Shown piece by piece: positions 7,511 through 16,689 of a stretch of 64,000 bases of DNA. This DNA comes from Atribacter laminatus (GTDB taxonomy: Bacteria; Atribacterota; Atribacteria; Atribacterales; Atribacteraceae), in the NCBI RefSeq assembly GCF_015775515.1, contig NZ_CP065383.1, forward strand, positions 992,001-1,056,000, written 5' to 3'. The position numbers and the translations under genes are program-made. The notes under the pieces are model-generated. The model saw only the letters and a program-made list of their open reading frames with translations. It had not been told where the DNA came from and did no database searches. How positions within the stretch are numbered: position 1 is the stretch's first letter; each line of letters opens with the position of its first letter.

Positions 7511-9412
7511 CTACTCTATAATTCCTTTCTTTTTAAAAGTTTCTTCCATATCTTTGACTAAATCTCCAAATTTTTTGAGAAGATGATCAACTGGTTGGGT
7601 TGAAATCATATCTACCCCAGCTGCCTTGAGTATTTCCACGGGATAATCAGAGCTTCCTGCTTTTAGAAAACTCAGATATTTATCAATAGCATCTGGTTGA
7701 TCAGTAAGGATATTATTGAGAAGTTCATTGGATGCGGCAAGAGAGGTTGCATATTTAAAGACATAAAAATTCATATAAAAATGGGGAATACGAGACCAGC
7801 CGCGACTGGCTAATTCTTCAACGATAAAATCCGGACCGTAGTATTTTCCCAATAGCTCTTTCCAAGCATCACTGAGATATTTATAAGAAAGCGCTTCGCC
7901 TTTTTCTATTCTTTCATGGATTATTTGCTCAAATTCTGAATACATAACCTGGGTATAGACCGTGCCCCGAATGTTTTCGATCAGTTTGTCTAAAAAATAT
8001 AATTTTTCATCATCATTTTTTGCGTTTTTGATGAGGTATTCTAACATGAGGTTTTCATTCATGGTTGAAGCGACTTCAGCAGTGAAAATTGGTGTTTGAG
8101 AATTTACATATTTTTGACTGCTATTGGTGTAATGAGAATTCAGAGCATGACCCATTTCGTGAGCAAGGGTTAGCATGGAATCGGCAGTATTGTCATAATT
8201 CATTAAAATATAAGGATGAGTATCATACGCGCCCCAGCTGTAACCACCGGTTGCTTTGTTTTCGGTTTCATACACATCAATCCATCGGTTCTCAAACCCT
8301 TTTTTTAACATATCCAAATATTCTGGTCCCAAAGGTTTTAGTCCTTCTAAAAGCTTTTGTTGGGCTTTTTCATAAGAGACCGTAAGTGTATAATCTGCCA
8401 CCAGGGGGACATACATATCAAAAATTTGAACCTGGTCCAGTTGAAAGACCTTTTTTCGCAATTGAACATATTGATGGAGATAAGAAAGATTATTATTCAC
8501 CGCTTGAATGAGGTTATCGTAAACTTCTCTTGGAATATTTTCGCTAAAAAGTGAAGCTTCAAGCGAAGAATCATATTTTCGAGCCTGGGAATAAAACCAG
8601 TTCTTTTTAACTTCTGAATTTAAAGTAGCAGCTAAAGTATTTTTGGATTTATCATAGGAATTTAGAATTCCTTCATAAACCCGCTTGCGGAATTCTCGGT
8701 CAGGGCTTTGTAAGTATCGATAAAAAACTCCCTCGGAGAGTTGAACTTCTTTACCTTTATCATCCAGAACCTTTGGGAAAATCATATCCGCCTCAGTTAC
8801 TTTATCGAATATTACTGAAGGAGCACTTGCCATATCTGATGCTTTGGCTAACAATTCTTCTTCAGGTTTAGAAAGAGTGTGAGGTTTTAATTTTAACAAG
8901 GCATCTAAAGTATGACGATAATCGCTAAAAGCTGGATCCTCCATATATCCTTTGAGAACTGATTCTGGTTGGCTTAATAATTCTGGCCTTATAAAAGATA
9001 CCGTTGCTGCAGCTTGGGAATAAAGAGTTTCAGCTCGAGAACTCATTTCTGAAGCAACGCTATCATCCTGGTTTTCATCGGCTTTCATATAGGCATAAAC
9101 GTATAATTTTTCTATTAATCGGAAGAGTTCGTCGTTGAATTGTAAACAGGCGAGAACGTTTTCAGCCTGGCTTAATTTATCACGGAATTCCTCCATCTTG
9201 GGAAGGTATTCATTTTGAATCTTGGCAAAATCTATTTCCCATTCTTTTTGGTTGGAATAAATATCACCCAAGTTCCATTGGTATTTTTCTTCAATCTGTC
9301 CTCTTGACACAGGTCCCTCCGCTGCTAATGCATTAAAATGTATTGTACCGAGAATAAGAAATGAACCAATAAGGCAATAGATAAGGGAAAGTAATTTTTT
9401 ATTCATATTCAA
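7511..9412 (-). CDS. Secreted oligoendopeptidase F-like M3 metallopeptidase
   Basis: A 633-residue protein. After a signal-peptide-like N-terminus (KKLLSLIYCLIGSFLILG, cleavage probably after NALAA), it follows the PepF pattern: the N-terminal helical oligopeptidase F domain around residues 120-190, then the M3 zinc domain with HEMGHALNSHY near residue 418. The HExxH histidines and the downstream Glu bind zinc. The family cleaves short peptides, normally in the cytosol, so the export signal is the odd point; the enzyme would act in the periplasm. The start could be TTG 9412 or ATG 9406. It is a single gene with no obvious operon partner. Confidence 0.88.
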   Translation of the reverse strand: MNMNKKLLSLIYCLIGSFLILGTIHFNALAAEGPVSRGQIEEKYQWNLGDIYSNQKEWEIDFAKIQNEYLPKMEEFRDKLSQAENVLACLQFNDELFRLIEKLYVYAYMKADENQDDSVASEMSSRAETLYSQAAATVSFIRPELLSQPESVLKGYMEDPAFSDYRHTLDALLKLKPHTLSKPEEELLAKASDMASAPSVIFDKVTEADMIFPKVLDDKGKEVQLSEGVFYRYLQSPDREFRKRVYEGILNSYDKSKNTLAATLNSEVKKNWFYSQARKYDSSLEASLFSENIPREVYDNLIQAVNNNLSYLHQYVQLRKKVFQLDQVQIFDMYVPLVADYTLTVSYEKAQQKLLEGLKPLGPEYLDMLKKGFENRWIDVYETENKATGGYSWGAYDTHPYILMNYDNTADSMLTLAHEMGHALNSHYTNSSQKYVNSQTPIFTAEVASTMNENLMLEYLIKNAKNDDEKLYFLDKLIENIRGTVYTQVMYSEFEQIIHERIEKGEALSYKYLSDAWKELLGKYYGPDFIVEELASRGWSRIPHFYMNFYVFKYATSLAASNELLNNILTDQPDAIDKYLSFLKAGSSDYPVEILKAAGVDMISTQPVDHLLKKFGDLVKDMEETFKKKGIIE

Positions 9413-9834
9413 TTGGCTCTTCGCCTCCGCCTCCTTTTTTAAGGAACTAATTTATGCTAATTTATTTTAAACAATTAATCAATGCTGAAAATGGGGTAGC
9501 TGAATAATCCTGGATCTTATAATTTTAAAAATATCTCCAAGCATGACTATTTTAGACAAATCTCCAATAGAGCTTAAAAATATGTTTTAAGATTGCTTAA
9601 GGTACTGTTATGTAGTAAATTGAATTTAATTAAGCAAATCAAAAAAGGAATTATTTTAAAAATTGGTACAAAAGGCTATTGATAAAAGAGAATTGTTTTC
9701 GTAACCTATTAGAGTGTTAATTATCTTAAAATTCTTTGCAGGTCTAATGATACATCAATAGAAAGATATTTATAATTATTTTATGAGTTTAACCGATATA
9801 ATATAAATAGTAATTATATTTAGGAGGTGATTTA
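9413..9834. other. Gene-free AT-rich spacer
   Basis: About 420 bases between divergent genes with no convincing reading frame, no copy of the window's dispersed repeats and no strong hairpin. A TATAAT hexamer at about 9798-9803 may be the -10 box of the lipoprotein gene, but I see no good -35 partner. Confidence 0.5.
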
Positions 9835-10239
9835 ATGTTACAAAAAAGTCGTATTATTTTTCTTATCGTTAGTTTAGTAGCAATTTTTACATTATTGCTG
9901 GGGTGTACTCCACCCTCACCAACACCAACACCGACACCGCCTGATGATATTGACAGGGCTCGGGACCTGGCTATTGCGAAAGCAAATGATGCCGGGAATG
10001 AGGTTCCAACCAATATTACTAACTGGACCAGGCAAACCATACCAGCAACAATGCCTGGAGGGACTATGTTGGTGAAATACTCTGGAGTTTCAAATGGAAA
10101 CTGGTATATTGATATTTCCTATACCTCGGGATTGTCATTGGAAAATACTGATTATTCTGTAACGATTCAGTTTGATGGTATGCCAGCTATTTGGACTGGG
10201 ACAATAACCTATGAAGAGTTGTATCCAATAGTATATTAA
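9835..10239 (+). CDS. Small lipoprotein with Pro-Thr linker
   Basis: A 134-residue protein of unknown function. The N-terminus has positive residues, a hydrophobic stretch and the lipobox LLLGC near residue 24, so it should be lipidated and membrane anchored. A short Pro-Thr linker (PSPTPTPTPP) follows. The remaining 95 residues look like one small beta-rich domain with several Trp and Tyr residues (NWTRQTIPATMPGG, WYIDISYT). I recognise no family. TAGGAGGTGAT precedes the ATG at good spacing. It ends at a bidirectional terminator shared with the gene from the opposite side. Confidence 0.75.
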   Translation: MLQKSRIIFLIVSLVAIFTLLLGCTPPSPTPTPTPPDDIDRARDLAIAKANDAGNEVPTNITNWTRQTIPATMPGGTMLVKYSGVSNGNWYIDISYTSGLSLENTDYSVTIQFDGMPAIWTGTITYEELYPIVY

Positions 10240-10303
10240 TAAAAGAGTCTTTCATTTTTTCCTTTTCAATGAATAGACATTTTATTCTATTGAATGCATA
10301 GAA

Positions 10304-10345
10304 AATTAATAAAGCCCGGATTGTTTCACCCGGGCTTTATTAATT
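10304..10345. terminator. Bidirectional terminator
   Basis: A perfect 16-bp stem (arms 10304-10319 and 10330-10345, core AAAGCCCGG) with a 10-base loop sits between two convergent genes. It gives T-rich ends on both strands. Confidence 0.9.
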
Positions 10346-10364
10346 AAGGTTGTACGCAAATAGA

Positions 10365-11219
10365 TTAGTGCTTTTTTAGATACTGATACACAGCACAGTT
10401 ATTAAGCTGCCCCTCAACTTTTTGACGAATCTCTTCTTTATCTTTTAGCAGATAATTTTGATCAAAAAATGACCAAGCGTTTTCTTCTTGATTTACGTAA
10501 ATATATGGAATAACAACCTGCAGAACGCTCGATAGATATTCTCCAGTGCTATCGTCATAAGAATCTGGGTTGGCTTTTACTTTGGATGTATATTCTTGGC
10601 AATATTGAATATTCTCTTCAATATCCTTTAATAGATAATCGGCAAAACGGGTATTGGCAGGAACGAATTGATTTGAAGATTCGTCAAAAGCAAAAACTAC
10701 TGCTGGTAAAGGTGAATAGGCATGGGGCATGCGATCAAAATAATCGAAGGTTAACAAGGTTTGAATAAACTCAGAATTCCCATCCTTATTAATATCTTCT
10801 ATCACTATTCCATATCCAACCGGATATTTTTGACTATCGTAAAGAATGGTTATTGGAGAAGATAGCTCAATAATCCAATCACTCCAACAGCAATGGGCGC
10901 CACCAGAAAACTGCTCGATAACCAATTGTTTATCCCGGTTAACAATGAATGGGTAAAGACCGAAAATGGTCATATCTTCAAGGTAACCGTTTTCAAAGCG
11001 CATAATCACTTCATTGTTTCTTTTCAGGACCGCACTCCATTGTTCATCTTGGGGTCCAGGGATTTTTTCAATGGAATAATCATTAATGGAAAGCGATTTT
11101 GTATTATGAAATATCTTATCGAGAGTATTTATCTCCTGTCCAAAAACGATTTCTCCCAAGAACCCCATGGAAACATAAAGGAATAAAACAGAAATCAATA
11201 TTAATAGATTTTTTTTCAT
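10365..11219 (-). CDS. Secreted protein of unknown function
   Basis: A 284-residue protein with a clear signal peptide (LLILISVLFLYVSMGFLG, cleavage near VFGQ). The mature part has a region like those of proteins that read out repeat-type propeller or VCBS domains: VIEDINKDGNSEFIQ near residue 145 is a DxNxDG loop that often binds calcium. GGAHCCWSDW holds the only adjacent cysteine pair. I cannot name a family. It lies 15 bases after the stop of the TPR protein gene on the same strand and has a good ribosome-binding site (AAGGAG), so the two are probably co-transcribed. Confidence 0.7.
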   Translation of the reverse strand: MKKNLLILISVLFLYVSMGFLGEIVFGQEINTLDKIFHNTKSLSINDYSIEKIPGPQDEQWSAVLKRNNEVIMRFENGYLEDMTIFGLYPFIVNRDKQLVIEQFSGGAHCCWSDWIIELSSPITILYDSQKYPVGYGIVIEDINKDGNSEFIQTLLTFDYFDRMPHAYSPLPAVVFAFDESSNQFVPANTRFADYLLKDIEENIQYCQEYTSKVKANPDSYDDSTGEYLSSVLQVVIPYIYVNQEENAWSFFDQNYLLKDKEEIRQKVEGQLNNCAVYQYLKKH

Positions 11220-11233
11220 CTATGTTCTCCTTG

Positions 11234-11875
11234 TTACTTCTTGCCTTTTTTAGCCTGATTAAGCCAATATTGAGCATTTTTATCTTGGGGTTGCAAGGTC
11301 AGATATTTTTCCAAACTTTTCACCGCTGCAGCATAATCCTCATTTTTCAATTGGCTTATTCCAAGCCAATAATAAGCGACCTCTAAATTGGGATTTTCTC
11401 TAATTGCAGCCTCAAAAAGTTGAATGGCTGGTATATATTGATTTTGAAGATAGGCATTTTGGGCTTGTTCATATATGTCCCAGGCTTCTTTCCCGTATAA
11501 TCTCCAATTTTGCATTTTGTTGAGGAAGTACTGAGCTTGAGTATTGCTTGGATCAAGCTGAATTACCTTTTTCCAAGCCCAAATGGCTTCATCAACCATG
11601 TTATTCTCCTGATAGGTTCGAGCTAACCAATACCATGCCTTAGTAAAATTTGGCTTAGCTGAAGTTGCATCAATAAAAAATTGAATAGCATCACCATAGC
11701 GACCAGCTTGGTACAGATTATATCCTTGATCAAACATGGTTTGAGCATAACCATCAACAGTATTCTGATCTCCATAATCTATTTCAACCGTATCAAGAGC
11801 ATAAACCGACCCGGAGAAAATAAAAAACAACAAGAATAGACTTAACAGAAAGCACGTACTCATATTTTTATTCAT
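11234..11875 (-). CDS. Secreted tetratricopeptide-repeat protein
   Basis: A 213-residue protein with a signal peptide (CFLLSLFLLFFIFSGSVYA) followed by about four TPR motifs. Recognisable units include GRYGDAIQFFIDATSAKPNF, AWYWLARTYQENNMVDEAIW and YYWLGISQLKNEDYAAAVKS, with the usual Trp/Leu/Gly/Tyr/Ala pattern at 34-residue spacing. TPR arrays bind other proteins and act as scaffolds, here in the periplasm or on the outer surface. The start is ATG 11875, 9 bases after AAAGGAGG, in preference to the TTG at 11884. Its partner is likely the secreted protein encoded directly downstream. Confidence 0.83.
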   Translation of the reverse strand: MNKNMSTCFLLSLFLLFFIFSGSVYALDTVEIDYGDQNTVDGYAQTMFDQGYNLYQAGRYGDAIQFFIDATSAKPNFTKAWYWLARTYQENNMVDEAIWAWKKVIQLDPSNTQAQYFLNKMQNWRLYGKEAWDIYEQAQNAYLQNQYIPAIQLFEAAIRENPNLEVAYYWLGISQLKNEDYAAAVKSLEKYLTLQPQDKNAQYWLNQAKKGKK

Positions 11876-11884
11876 GATATTCAA

Positions 11885-12192
11885 CCTCCTTTCAAAGGAT
11901 ATATTGGAATATTAACATATTTTATAGTTTTGAAACAAAAAAATACATTTTTGTGTATTTATTTCTAAGATTAAGATTGTTTTTACCTTCTGATTTTTTA
12001 TTAACCATTTTCTTTTAACTTTGTTCCTGAGAGATTGTTTTAGATCAATTCTAATTTTTATATAACCAAAGAAAAGATAATAGAAAAAAAATTTAACTTG
12101 ACTTTAAAAGAAAATTAAATATGATTTGAATTTGAATGTTCCTATAAAAATGTTATTATTAAAGTGGTTTAATAAAATAGGAGGTCGTTTGA
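11885..12192. other. Gene-free AT-rich spacer
   Basis: About 300 very AT-rich bases between divergent genes. They probably carry both promoters. I see no repeat copy and no stable hairpin. Confidence 0.45.
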
Positions 12193-12588
12193 ATGAAAAG
12201 AACTTATTGGATTGTTATGGTCATTTCAGTTTTATTACTTACTCTTACTATGTCTGGTTGCTTATGGAAGGCTCTCAGCAGTGGCTCAGGTAGCGCAACC
12301 CCGACTCCGTCCCCCACTCCAACACCAACGCCAACTCCAACACCAACCCCAACCCCGACTCCAACTCCAAACTCTGGCCTAACCTGTACAACCTGTGATA
12401 CCTGTGCTACATGTACTCCAACTCCAAGTCCAACCTGTACAACCTGTGATACCTGTAATACTTGCCCAACACCAACACCAACCTGTAATCCTTGCACAAC
12501 CTGTAATCCTTGCCCAACCCCAACCTGTGATCCTTGCCAGACCTGTGATCCTTGCCAGACCTGTGATCCGTGTTGTAATCCTTGTTAA
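12193..12588 (+). CDS. Lipoprotein with Pro-Thr linker and CxxC repeat tail
   Basis: A 131-residue predicted lipoprotein. The signal sequence ends in LTMSGC, a lipobox-like site near residue 23. A low-complexity Pro-Thr stretch follows (about residues 36-58). The last 70 residues are a repeat of Cys-x-x-Cys units separated by short PTPTP spacers, with 20 cysteines and the recurring triplets CTTC, CDTC, CNPC and CDPC. No known domain fits. Such spacing could bind metals or Fe-S clusters or form a cross-linked surface stalk; this is inference. AGGAGGT lies upstream of the ATG. The DNA of the tail is itself a tandem repeat, so length may vary between strains. Confidence 0.75.
   Translation: MKRTYWIVMVISVLLLTLTMSGCLWKALSSGSGSATPTPSPTPTPTPTPTPTPTPTPTPNSGLTCTTCDTCATCTPTPSPTCTTCDTCNTCPTPTPTCNPCTTCNPCPTPTCDPCQTCDPCQTCDPCCNPC
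12301..12576 (+). repeat. Tandem repeats inside the Cys-rich lipoprotein gene
   Basis: First an ACNCC-type hexamer array coding Pro-Thr (12301-12370), then 15-18-base units coding the CxxC triplets. The last two full units near 12521-12560 are identical 18-mers (ACCTGTGATCCTTGCCAG), which suggests recent slippage or unequal exchange. Confidence 0.8.
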
Positions 12589-12655
12589 AACTGTAGCCTG
12601 TAATAATTGTATTTTGGACTAGAAAAAACTAAATAACTAGTTAATAAATAAATAG

Positions 12656-12716
12656 GATAGGCTACCCTAATGCATAGTTATAGTGACTACAAAAATTATG
12701 GTGACCTATCTTTTTT
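12656..12716 (+). terminator. Probable terminator after the Cys-rich lipoprotein gene
   Basis: Arms GATAGGCTACC (12656-12666) and GGTGACCTATC (12700-12710) pair with one internal mismatch and are followed directly by six T. The loop is long (33 bases), so this could be a more complex structured 3' end. Confidence 0.5.
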
Positions 12717-12814
12717 ATTTAAAATGTTCTCAATATTTATGCTGAATGTTATTCTTTGACAATTTTTTATGAGTTGACCTTGTTAATAGATTTCGGTATT
12801 CAGTGATAATGAAA

Positions 12815-12870
12815 ATGGTTGCCCCCTCACCCTAACTCTCTCCCACCAAGGGGCGAGGGGAAAATTCCTT
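12815..12870. repeat. Dispersed repeat fragment (CCCCTCACCC type)
   Basis: A copy of the CCCCTCACCCTAACTCTCTC / GGGGCGAGGGG module, which also occurs at about 35478-35520, 43850-43890 and (reverse) 62722-62762. Confidence 0.7.
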
Positions 12871-12973
12871 ACTTCAACCGTTCTCCATTCTTAATTTTTA
12901 TCTTACTCACGATTCGCTATTCACAGTTTTTAGGATTGAGATTCCCATTTTATTTTGCTCCTCACAAAGATAT

Positions 12974-13384
12974 TCAACCAATACCATTAGCTCCTTTTTT
13001 TGCTAATTCATCAGCACGCTGGTTCCATAGATTACCAGAGTGACTTTTTACTTTTTGCCAATGAATTTGAATTGGAGAATGGTTAATAAAATCAGTGTAA
13101 TTTTTTGTCAAGCTTATATTGGTTTTCCAATCTCCAGTAACCCATTTCTGAATGCCCCAATAATCAAAATATATAGTAATTTTTGTTATGTTTTCTTTTT
13201 GGCACCATTTGACCACTTGGATGACAGCAAAAAGTTCTCCTCCTACTTGGCGGGAATGACTAAATTCTTCAGGTACCGAACCAAACAATTCGCTTTTAAC
13301 CTTATTTTTATGAATAATAACTGCTCCGTATCCAACCTTATGGTTATAATACGACCCATCGACGTAAGCTTCCCATTCATTCAT
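12974..13384 (-). CDS. Ribonuclease H-like protein
   Basis: A 136-residue RNase HI-fold protein that cleaves the RNA strand of RNA/DNA hybrids. The metal-binding carboxylates appear in order: Asp in AYVDGSYYN near residue 8, Glu in VGGELFAVIQ near 49, Asp in IYFDYWGIQKW near 74, and the C-terminal NQRADELAKKG near 127. The variant belongs to the short RNase H branch often fused to viroplasmin-type domains in Firmicutes, here without that domain. I choose ATG 13384, preceded by GAGGA, over the start 11 codons upstream. It follows the YhaN-like gene on the opposite side of a short spacer and may be transcribed separately. Confidence 0.83.
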   Translation of the reverse strand: MNEWEAYVDGSYYNHKVGYGAVIIHKNKVKSELFGSVPEEFSHSRQVGGELFAVIQVVKWCQKENITKITIYFDYWGIQKWVTGDWKTNISLTKNYTDFINHSPIQIHWQKVKSHSGNLWNQRADELAKKGANGIG

Positions 13385-13446
13385 TGAAAAATTCCTCACT
13401 CTTTTAAATTTGTTCATTTATCAATGTTCTATTTCCTTGAATATCT

Positions 13447-16400
13447 TTAAATTAAATCAGGTGTAATTATTCCATCTTTAATATGATAAAAAGTAACCGG
13501 TATGGATTCTAAATTAAATAAAGACTTTGCTTTTTGGATGATATTAACGGTTTCAGGATGACAAGAGAAAAGAAATATTTGATTTTCTTCAGAAAATTGA
13601 AGAATAATTTTTGTAGTATTAACTTGTCTGGATGGGTCATAATTTACCAAAATATCATCTAAGAGAATGGGGAGTGGTTCGTTCTTTTGACCAAAATCCA
13701 ATGCCAGACCGAAACGGATAGATAAATAAACTTGATCAGCCAAACCGCTACTCCATTCTTTTTCTTTTTTTCTCCGATGGTTCTGCTCTTCCAAGTAGAT
13801 TGTTTGGTTATCAACTGAGCTGAATAGATGGTAACGATGATTGGTTATCTGTTGAATAAAATGCTGAGCTTCTTGGATAACACGTGGTTGTCGACTTTGT
13901 TCATAAATATTTTGGGTTTGTTTTAAGAAATGGCGAGCCAAAACTAAGGTTGTCCATCGCTTTAGATAATTGTTCAGCTTTTCACGGTGAAGACGCTCTT
14001 CGAAAAGAAGTTCTCCCTGAGTTTGGTTGTTTTCCAAATAGGTCATTCTTTCAATAATAGCTCCTTTTTCCTGCTCATCTTGACCAATCTTTTGAATGAG
14101 GTTATTGAGTTCCTGCTCGAGGGATCTTTTTTCTTCATGAAGTTGGAGAACATCGGTTTTCTGTAGCTCTTTGATCAATGAATTGAGCTTTTCTGGTTTT
14201 TCAGCAATGAGCAGAAGACTTTCCTTTGTTTCAATCATTTCTTTTTGAGCAGCGAGCCATTTTTCGTGAGCAGCGGCAAAAAGTAGAAAATTTACTTCAT
14301 CATTAACCTTTATCAAATTATAAAGATCTGAAATTTCCTTTCTCTTCGATAAAAGTTGTTCTTCAATTATTTTCTCTTCCAGTTTTTTTTGCTCGATTTG
14401 CTCTCTTAGTAAAAGATATTTTCTTTTTCTTTCTATAGCTTCAGCATAATAGGAATGAAGACGATCAAAGCTGGAAATATCCACTTCGTTTTTGGTGGGT
14501 AAATCTTCGCATAATTGAAGAAGACTTAATAGTGAAGACCGAGCTTTTTCTAAATAATTAGAGTTCTGAATTTCTCGCTCTTCTTCGCTGAGCAGATGGA
14601 GTTCTTGTTTTTGAGCGTTTTCAATTAATTGCTGGAAAGCCTGGAAATCATCCGGTTGGATAACGGTTGGGAATCCGTTGTCAAATAACCAAGCTAACCA
14701 ATTCTCCCTCATTTGTTTTTTTTCTTTTTCAGCTTCAGCAAGGCTTTGCCATAAATCATTTATCATTTGCTGGGTTTCTTGTTGTTTTAAAATTAGGCTA
14801 TCCTGTTCTTTTTTGAGCTCTTGACGTTTCAAGAAGTCCTCTAATTCTTTTTCAAATTGGATTTCGAAGCTTTCCAATTCGTTATAGCTGAAAAATTTCT
14901 TGGAAAAATACTTTTGACTCACTTCATCAATTTGACGGTTAATTTGCCTAGATTGCTTATGAAGCCTGATAATTTCTTCATGAATTTGATCTATTTCATC
15001 CTCATATTTATTTAAATTGGATAATAAACGTTTTCTCAAATAGTGTTGTTTATTATGATAATTATAGAAAGTGATAAAAATCATTATTGAACCGCTTAAA
15101 CTGAGAAGCAGTAGCCATTCTTTAGGTATTTGTTGGTTGATTGAGGGAGAAATAAAGTAAATTAGCATTAATGGTAAAAATGAAATGGCTACCTTTAACC
15201 AAAGAGAAAAAGGTTTTGATATCTCTTGAGATTTACCCAGTATTTCTTCATAATGATTTTTGTGCTCTTTATCTTTTATTTTCAATTGAGTCATAAGAAA
15301 TTGATTTTTATCTAACTCTCGGAAAAGGGAATGAAGTTTTTTTAAAGCTTGTTTTTTAATTTGAAGATCATCTGAGTTTATAAAAAGGGGAATCGTCGGT
15401 CGAAATATCCTTTTATTAATTAAATTAATATGATGAAAGAAGTTTTTCTTTAGTTCTGTTTTTGTATTCAATTCGTTTTGAAGGTACTGAATTTTTTCAT
15501 TTATTTTTAAAAAAGATTTTTTGTAAAGTTCAACGGTTTTTTGAGTTTCAGGAGTGATTATGGTTTTTTTGAGTTTATCACGATTCCATTCGAGACCAAG
15601 GCTTGATAGTTTTTGCACAAGGTCGTTTTTTAAAAGCAGGTTTTGTTTTTTTAAGCGAGCATGTTCTTCAAGGAAGGAGAGGTACTTTTCTTTTTCTCCA
15701 ATACAAAGCTCTATTTCATTTTGGTGTTGGATAATTTTTTCAAAACCAAGTGATTTTTCTATTTCAATTTTAATATTTTCTATAGCTTGATTCACATTTC
15801 TCTTTTTTAATTCCAACCCTTCAATATCGCTTTTAATCTTTTCTAACTTTTTCAAACCTTGATCTGGGAAAAATTGAGCGAATCTAAATTTTTCTTCATT
15901 TTGTTCGGCTTTTTTGAATCGAATCCAAAAATTTCTGGTTTGTTCTAAATTATTAATAAGCAACAAACGTTCTCGAATAGACTGTTCTTCCTGGCGGTTT
16001 CCCTTAATTGTTGCTTCGATGATTTCCAATTTTTTTTGATTTTCAACATATTGAGATGTTTGTTCGCGTAAGGATTTAATCTTGTAGTTAATTTCATTCA
16101 GATTTTGCAATGTTTGGTTAATAATGGGGATTCGTCCTTTTTTGGTAAGGAGATTGTCGAGTTCTCGATCAATTTTTTTTAAAAGTACAGGAAAAGAGGT
16201 TGCTCCCAACCCGGTACCTGCAGAAAAAAGACGGCTTTTAATATTTTCTTCTGACAAAATATCAAGACCTTGTAAGTCTTTTAAACCAATTGCAAAGATG
16301 CGTTCATAGGTTTGACGATCGATATTTCCCAATGAATTTTTAAAGATACTGGAATCAATAGTATTCTCGTGTTTATCTTTTATTGTCCATTTTGAACGAT

Positions 16401-16662
16401 TCCATCCAATATAAAACTCACGACCATCTTTCATTACAACAATCAAACGACCACCATGCGTACCGTTTCCAACAGGCAAATATTCTTTCCGTTGTTGCTT
16501 ATGGGAAGAAAAACCAAAGAGGCTCGTGCGAAGAAATTCCATAAGGGTGGTTTTTCCACTTTCATTATTCCCAATTATTACAATTAGACCCTTGAGCAGG
16601 TTATCCATCCCTTGCTGGTTTATTATGCCAAAACCGTCACAATATATACTTCGAATTTTCAT
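13447..16662 (-). CDS. yhaN: YhaN-like SMC/Rad50-type ATPase
   Basis: A 1071-residue ATPase of the SbcC/Rad50 type. The N-terminal half-site has the P-loop GNNESGKT near residue 32. Very long coiled coils occupy about 180-480 and 540-900. The C-terminal half-site has the signature WSSGLADQVYLSIRFG and the Walker B-like LPILLDDILVNYD near residue 1010. Two hydrophobic segments lie at the middle of the coiled coil (about 490-530) where Rad50 would have a zinc hook; this is also a feature of YhaN-type proteins. With the upstream YhaO-like nuclease it should form a Mre11-Rad50-type complex. It starts 27 bases after that gene and lacks a strong ribosome-binding site. Confidence 0.88.
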   Translation of the reverse strand: MKIRSIYCDGFGIINQQGMDNLLKGLIVIIGNNESGKTTLMEFLRTSLFGFSSHKQQRKEYLPVGNGTHGGRLIVVMKDGREFYIGWNRSKWTIKDKHENTIDSSIFKNSLGNIDRQTYERIFAIGLKDLQGLDILSEENIKSRLFSAGTGLGATSFPVLLKKIDRELDNLLTKKGRIPIINQTLQNLNEINYKIKSLREQTSQYVENQKKLEIIEATIKGNRQEEQSIRERLLLINNLEQTRNFWIRFKKAEQNEEKFRFAQFFPDQGLKKLEKIKSDIEGLELKKRNVNQAIENIKIEIEKSLGFEKIIQHQNEIELCIGEKEKYLSFLEEHARLKKQNLLLKNDLVQKLSSLGLEWNRDKLKKTIITPETQKTVELYKKSFLKINEKIQYLQNELNTKTELKKNFFHHINLINKRIFRPTIPLFINSDDLQIKKQALKKLHSLFRELDKNQFLMTQLKIKDKEHKNHYEEILGKSQEISKPFSLWLKVAISFLPLMLIYFISPSINQQIPKEWLLLLSLSGSIMIFITFYNYHNKQHYLRKRLLSNLNKYEDEIDQIHEEIIRLHKQSRQINRQIDEVSQKYFSKKFFSYNELESFEIQFEKELEDFLKRQELKKEQDSLILKQQETQQMINDLWQSLAEAEKEKKQMRENWLAWLFDNGFPTVIQPDDFQAFQQLIENAQKQELHLLSEEEREIQNSNYLEKARSSLLSLLQLCEDLPTKNEVDISSFDRLHSYYAEAIERKRKYLLLREQIEQKKLEEKIIEEQLLSKRKEISDLYNLIKVNDEVNFLLFAAAHEKWLAAQKEMIETKESLLLIAEKPEKLNSLIKELQKTDVLQLHEEKRSLEQELNNLIQKIGQDEQEKGAIIERMTYLENNQTQGELLFEERLHREKLNNYLKRWTTLVLARHFLKQTQNIYEQSRQPRVIQEAQHFIQQITNHRYHLFSSVDNQTIYLEEQNHRRKKEKEWSSGLADQVYLSIRFGLALDFGQKNEPLPILLDDILVNYDPSRQVNTTKIILQFSEENQIFLFSCHPETVNIIQKAKSLFNLESIPVTFYHIKDGIITPDLI

Positions 16663-16689
16663 ATTGTTTTCACAAAATTTTCCATTAGT

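Noticed and set aside
12204-12497. Gly-Val repeat frame opposite the Cys-rich lipoprotein gene
   Set aside because: It is the antisense shadow of the Pro-Thr and Cys tandem repeat; the plus-strand frame has signal peptide, lipobox and ribosome-binding site.
12819-13043. Frame starting MPPHPNSLPPRGEGKIP and a similar one at 62468-62773
   Set aside because: Both translate the CCCCTCACCC repeat module; the peptide arises from the repeat, not from a gene.
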